Origin: Kiritimatiellia bacterium
GTDB lineage: Bacteria > Verrucomicrobiota > Kiritimatiellia > RFP12 > DVOR01
Direction of reading: 5' to 3'
NCBI GenBank assembly: GCA_017548245.1
Contig: JAFYMU010000086.1
Coordinates: 1-7,216 of the forward strand
Length of the DNA stretch: 7,216 bases
Each line of letters begins with the position of its first letter. The stretch's first letter is position 1. Positions 5,372 through 7,216 of the stretch are shown piece by piece. The translations under genes were made by a program, and so were the position numbers. The notes under the pieces are model-generated. The model saw only the letters and a program-made list of their open reading frames with translations, was not told the DNA's origin and did not search any database.

Positions 5372-6667
5372 TTAAACTCGGTTCAACAAATCTGCCGTCA
5401 ATCGCGGTGTCACGCCACAACGCAAGGCCACCGCCTTCGCACTGCGCGCCCCCAACGCCTTCGCGTCATCGGGATTTGCCAAGAGATTGAGCAACATCGA
5501 TTCGAGTTCCGCTTCATCGGCGGCTTGTAAAAGAGCATCATGGGCCAAGAGGTCACTCATCACAGGACGGAAGTTCTCCGTGTGAGGCCCCACCGTGGTG
5601 GCGCAACCGCAGAGGCAGGGTTCAATCATATTCTGCGCACCATGTTCGTACAACGACTTACCGACAAAGGCAACATCGGCCAAACCGTACAGCCCCATCA
5701 ATTCACCCGTGGTATCGGCCAAAATCACCGTATCTTCAGCCATCGGTTCGGGAGCGGCCACACGCGAACGGCGCAAGCAGTCAAACCCTGCCGCGCGGAT
5801 ATTCGCCTCCACCGCATCGGCCTTTTCAAAGTGACGCGGTGCCAAAATCAAACGCAAACTCGGGTCCAACGCACGGGCTTTGGCATAGACCTTTAATAAG
5901 AAGGTGTCCTCGCCTGGCCACGTCGAACCGCCCAAGAGGATGCGCGCCTTGGAGGAGACTCCAGCCGCCGTCAAGTAGTCGCGCAGTTCGGCCTCCTTGA
6001 TCTCGTTGCGCTTGGCCACGTCAAACTTCATGGAGCCGGTCACCTCCACGCGACCTTCATCGCACCCTGCGTCGCAGAGGCGTTCCTTATCCAAATCAGA
6101 CTGGGCATAGATGCGCGTCATCATGTTGAGCACAGGGCCAAACCAACACTTGAGGCGACGGTATCCGGGCGCACTGCGGTCGGAGATACGGGCATTCACC
6201 AAAAAAACGGGAATCTTGCGTTGCTTGGCCAAACGGATAATGTTGGGCCAGAGTTCGGTCTCAGTAATGATGTATGCTTCGGGATTAATCGCATCCAAGG
6301 CGCGACGCACGCAACGCGGCATATCCAAGGGGTTATGAATCAAAATGTCGGCCTCACGCACCACCTTCGTGGCCTGCGTCCAACCCGTGCTACTCGTCAC
6401 CGAAAGCACAAAGGCCATATCAGGCGACTGACGGCGGAGCTCTTCCATCAACTGCCCCGCCACGGCCACCTCGCCCACCGAGACCGCGTGAATCCAAAAA
6501 CGGCGACGGCCATCGCCCAACCGTTCCAAAATCTCATCCGGATAGACACCAAAACGATCTGCAAAGCGATTCACATAACCGCCACGACGCGCCATACGCC
6601 ACAAAAACTTCGGCATCATACAAATGTACGCGATTGTGAAGAGCAGATTATAGACAAACCATTTCAT
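5372..6667 (-). CDS. waaA: 3-deoxy-D-manno-octulosonic acid (Kdo) transferase
   Basis: WaaA (KdtA), a GT30 glycosyltransferase, adds Kdo from CMP-Kdo to the lipid A precursor at the cytoplasmic face of the inner membrane. At 431 residues it has the usual length. An N-terminal membrane anchor (about 4-20) is followed by basic residues. The first Rossmann domain holds WIHAVSVGEV (58-67) with the catalytic base Glu66, and TETELWPN (135-142). The second holds GGSTWPGE (247-254), LILAPRHFEK (273-282), LADTTGEL (316-323), the loop GKSLYEHGAQNMIEP (336-350) and GPHTENFRPV (360-369). The loop usually reads E-x-G-G-x-N; here it is E-H-G-A-Q-N, a Gly-to-Ala change. The number of Kdo units added cannot be read from sequence. 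The ATG at 6667 overlaps the preceding stop as ATGA, with GGTGGA about 9 bases upstream. It is the clearest sign of an outer membrane with LPS. Confidence 0.96.
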   Translation of the reverse strand: MKWFVYNLLFTIAYICMMPKFLWRMARRGGYVNRFADRFGVYPDEILERLGDGRRRFWIHAVSVGEVAVAGQLMEELRRQSPDMAFVLSVTSSTGWTQATKVVREADILIHNPLDMPRCVRRALDAINPEAYIITETELWPNIIRLAKQRKIPVFLVNARISDRSAPGYRRLKCWFGPVLNMMTRIYAQSDLDKERLCDAGCDEGRVEVTGSMKFDVAKRNEIKEAELRDYLTAAGVSSKARILLGGSTWPGEDTFLLKVYAKARALDPSLRLILAPRHFEKADAVEANIRAAGFDCLRRSRVAAPEPMAEDTVILADTTGELMGLYGLADVAFVGKSLYEHGAQNMIEPCLCGCATTVGPHTENFRPVMSDLLAHDALLQAADEAELESMLLNLLANPDDAKALGARSAKAVALRCGVTPRLTADLLNRV

Positions 6668-7125
6668 GAGAGTCGATCCACCAATTGCACCCGCACCGGA
6701 CCAAACATCGGTCGCAAGGCAGCAGTTAATTTGGGGACTACGCCCCGATTAAAGTAATAGCGCATCCCTTTTTTGGACATCGAAAGCACGAGCGTATTGC
6801 CCGTGACACGTTCGACCGCCAACTGATGACGTTCGGCAGGGGGCATCAAACGATCCAATAACGCCACCGCTTCAGCGGCCAAGCCATCCCCTGCCTCGGG
6901 TAACTGTTCAAAATCCTTGAGGGCCGAACCGATAAACTGCGTTAATCGTTTCACCTCATACGCCCCCACAGCCCCCGCCATGCCATAGTCACGCGGTAAA
7001 TCCGCGGGGTGAAGACGCGAAGAGAGCGGCTGGAGGGGTTCGTCCTCCCATTCAACAGACCCCTCCGACACCCTGGGTTGAGGGGTCGGAGTGCCCATTG
7101 AAACGTAATCACCGCGCTTTTTCAA
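6664..7125 (-). CDS. Small DciA/DUF721-like protein (tentative)
   Basis: This 153-residue soluble protein has no signal peptide or membrane segment. The N-terminal 45 residues are rich in Pro, Ser and charge and look disordered. Residues 50-100 are helical. The C-terminal block GNTLVLSMSKKGMRYYFNRG (109-128), followed by VVPKLTAALRPMFGPVRVQLVDR, resembles the end of DUF721/DciA proteins: a strand, a helix facing it, then a strand ending in a basic residue. DciA loads or activates the replicative helicase DnaB in most bacteria that lack DnaC. The match rests on pattern and length only, so the assignment is weak; a lineage-specific protein of unknown function is equally possible. The TTG at 7125 is chosen because TGAGG lies 5 bases upstream; an ATG at 7098 (nine codons in) has no such site. 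It begins 7 bases after the pyrF stop and overlaps waaA by 4 bases. Confidence 0.6.
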   Translation of the reverse strand: MKKRGDYVSMGTPTPQPRVSEGSVEWEDEPLQPLSSRLHPADLPRDYGMAGAVGAYEVKRLTQFIGSALKDFEQLPEAGDGLAAEAVALLDRLMPPAERHQLAVERVTGNTLVLSMSKKGMRYYFNRGVVPKLTAALRPMFGPVRVQLVDRLS

Positions 7126-7130
7126 GCGAG

Positions 7131-7135
7131 CCTCA
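7131..7135 (-). promoter_or_regulatory. Ribosome binding site supporting a TTG start
   Basis: TGAGG on the minus strand, sharing its TGA with the pyrF stop codon, lies 5 bases before the TTG at 7125. No comparable site precedes the in-frame ATG at 7098, where the bases before it read TACGTTTCA. The small protein therefore probably starts at TTG, coupled to pyrF termination. Confidence 0.6.
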
Positions 7136-7216
7136 GCAGCGCACAGAATCCATTTCGGCGCGAATTGCCAACGCTGCCGCCACCGGGTCAGCCGCTTCGA
7201 GAATCGGACGGCCCAC
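7133..7216 (-). CDS. pyrF: Orotidine-5'-phosphate decarboxylase, C-terminal tail (partial)
   Basis: Only the last 27 codons and the TGA stop are in the window; the rest lies beyond base 7216. The residues VGRPILEAADPVAAALAIRA match the end of the PyrF (beta/alpha)8 barrel. There the GRPI motif binds the substrate phosphate and is followed by 'xxAxDPxxAAxxI' in the last helix. PyrF decarboxylates OMP to UMP, the final step of pyrimidine synthesis. The related 3-hexulose-6-phosphate synthases end in a similar VGR-I...ADP pattern, so with so little sequence they cannot be fully excluded, but GRPI favours PyrF. The next gene begins 7 bases downstream. Confidence 0.8.
   Translation of the reverse strand: MGRPILEAADPVAAALAIRAEMDSVRC

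Noticed and set aside
6221..6757. Plus-strand open frame of 178 codons opposite waaA and the small gene
   Set aside because: It crosses a real gene junction of the other strand and has a basic, low-information composition, as expected for an antisense shadow.

Overview
This 7.2 kb window is a dense, single-strand run of housekeeping genes. All nine genes recognised, two of them cut by the window edges, read on the minus strand. Transcription therefore runs from 7216 towards 1. The organism is a Gram-negative-type bacterium, because it carries a Kdo transferase (waaA) for lipopolysaccharide. It also uses the bacterial PlsY route to phospholipids. Leucine codons lean to TTG, CTC and TTA, with CTG rare where I read codon by codon. 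The mixture of genes and the divergent HolB and DciA-like proteins would fit the Verrucomicrobiota/Lentisphaerota/Kiritimatiellota side of the PVC group. That placement is a guess that I cannot confirm from this sequence alone.

Layout in order of transcription: the C-terminal tail of a probable orotidine-5'-phosphate decarboxylase (pyrF, 7216-7133); a small DciA/DUF721-like protein (7125-6664); Kdo transferase waaA (6667-5372); threonine ammonia-lyase ilvA (5326-4121); an ABC ATPase (4093-3365) with its ABC-2 type permease (3368-2616); DNA polymerase III delta' subunit holB (2606-1677); type II 3-dehydroquinate dehydratase aroQ (1667-1227); acyl-phosphate glycerol-3-phosphate acyltransferase plsY (1215-508); and the N-terminal 170 codons of glycerol-3-phosphate dehydrogenase gpsA (511-1).

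The genes are packed like an operon. Three junctions are 4-base ATGA overlaps (DciA-like/waaA, ABC ATPase/permease, plsY/gpsA), and most others have 7 to 11 bases between them. The largest gaps are 45 bases (waaA to ilvA) and 27 bases (ABC ATPase side of ilvA). I see no promoter, terminator, RNA gene, CRISPR, insertion sequence or other mobile element. No stretch without a gene exceeds 45 bases.

Functionally the set is mixed. GpsA and PlsY are consecutive steps: GpsA makes sn-glycerol-3-phosphate and PlsY acylates it to lysophosphatidate. The ABC ATPase and permease form one exporter-like unit of unknown substrate. The others serve pyrimidine, isoleucine and aromatic synthesis, LPS assembly and DNA replication. 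I found no convincing new biological system. The points worth a second look are sequence departures in HolB, the ABC ATPase and the DciA-like protein, and a repeated gene-junction design upstream of holB and aroQ.
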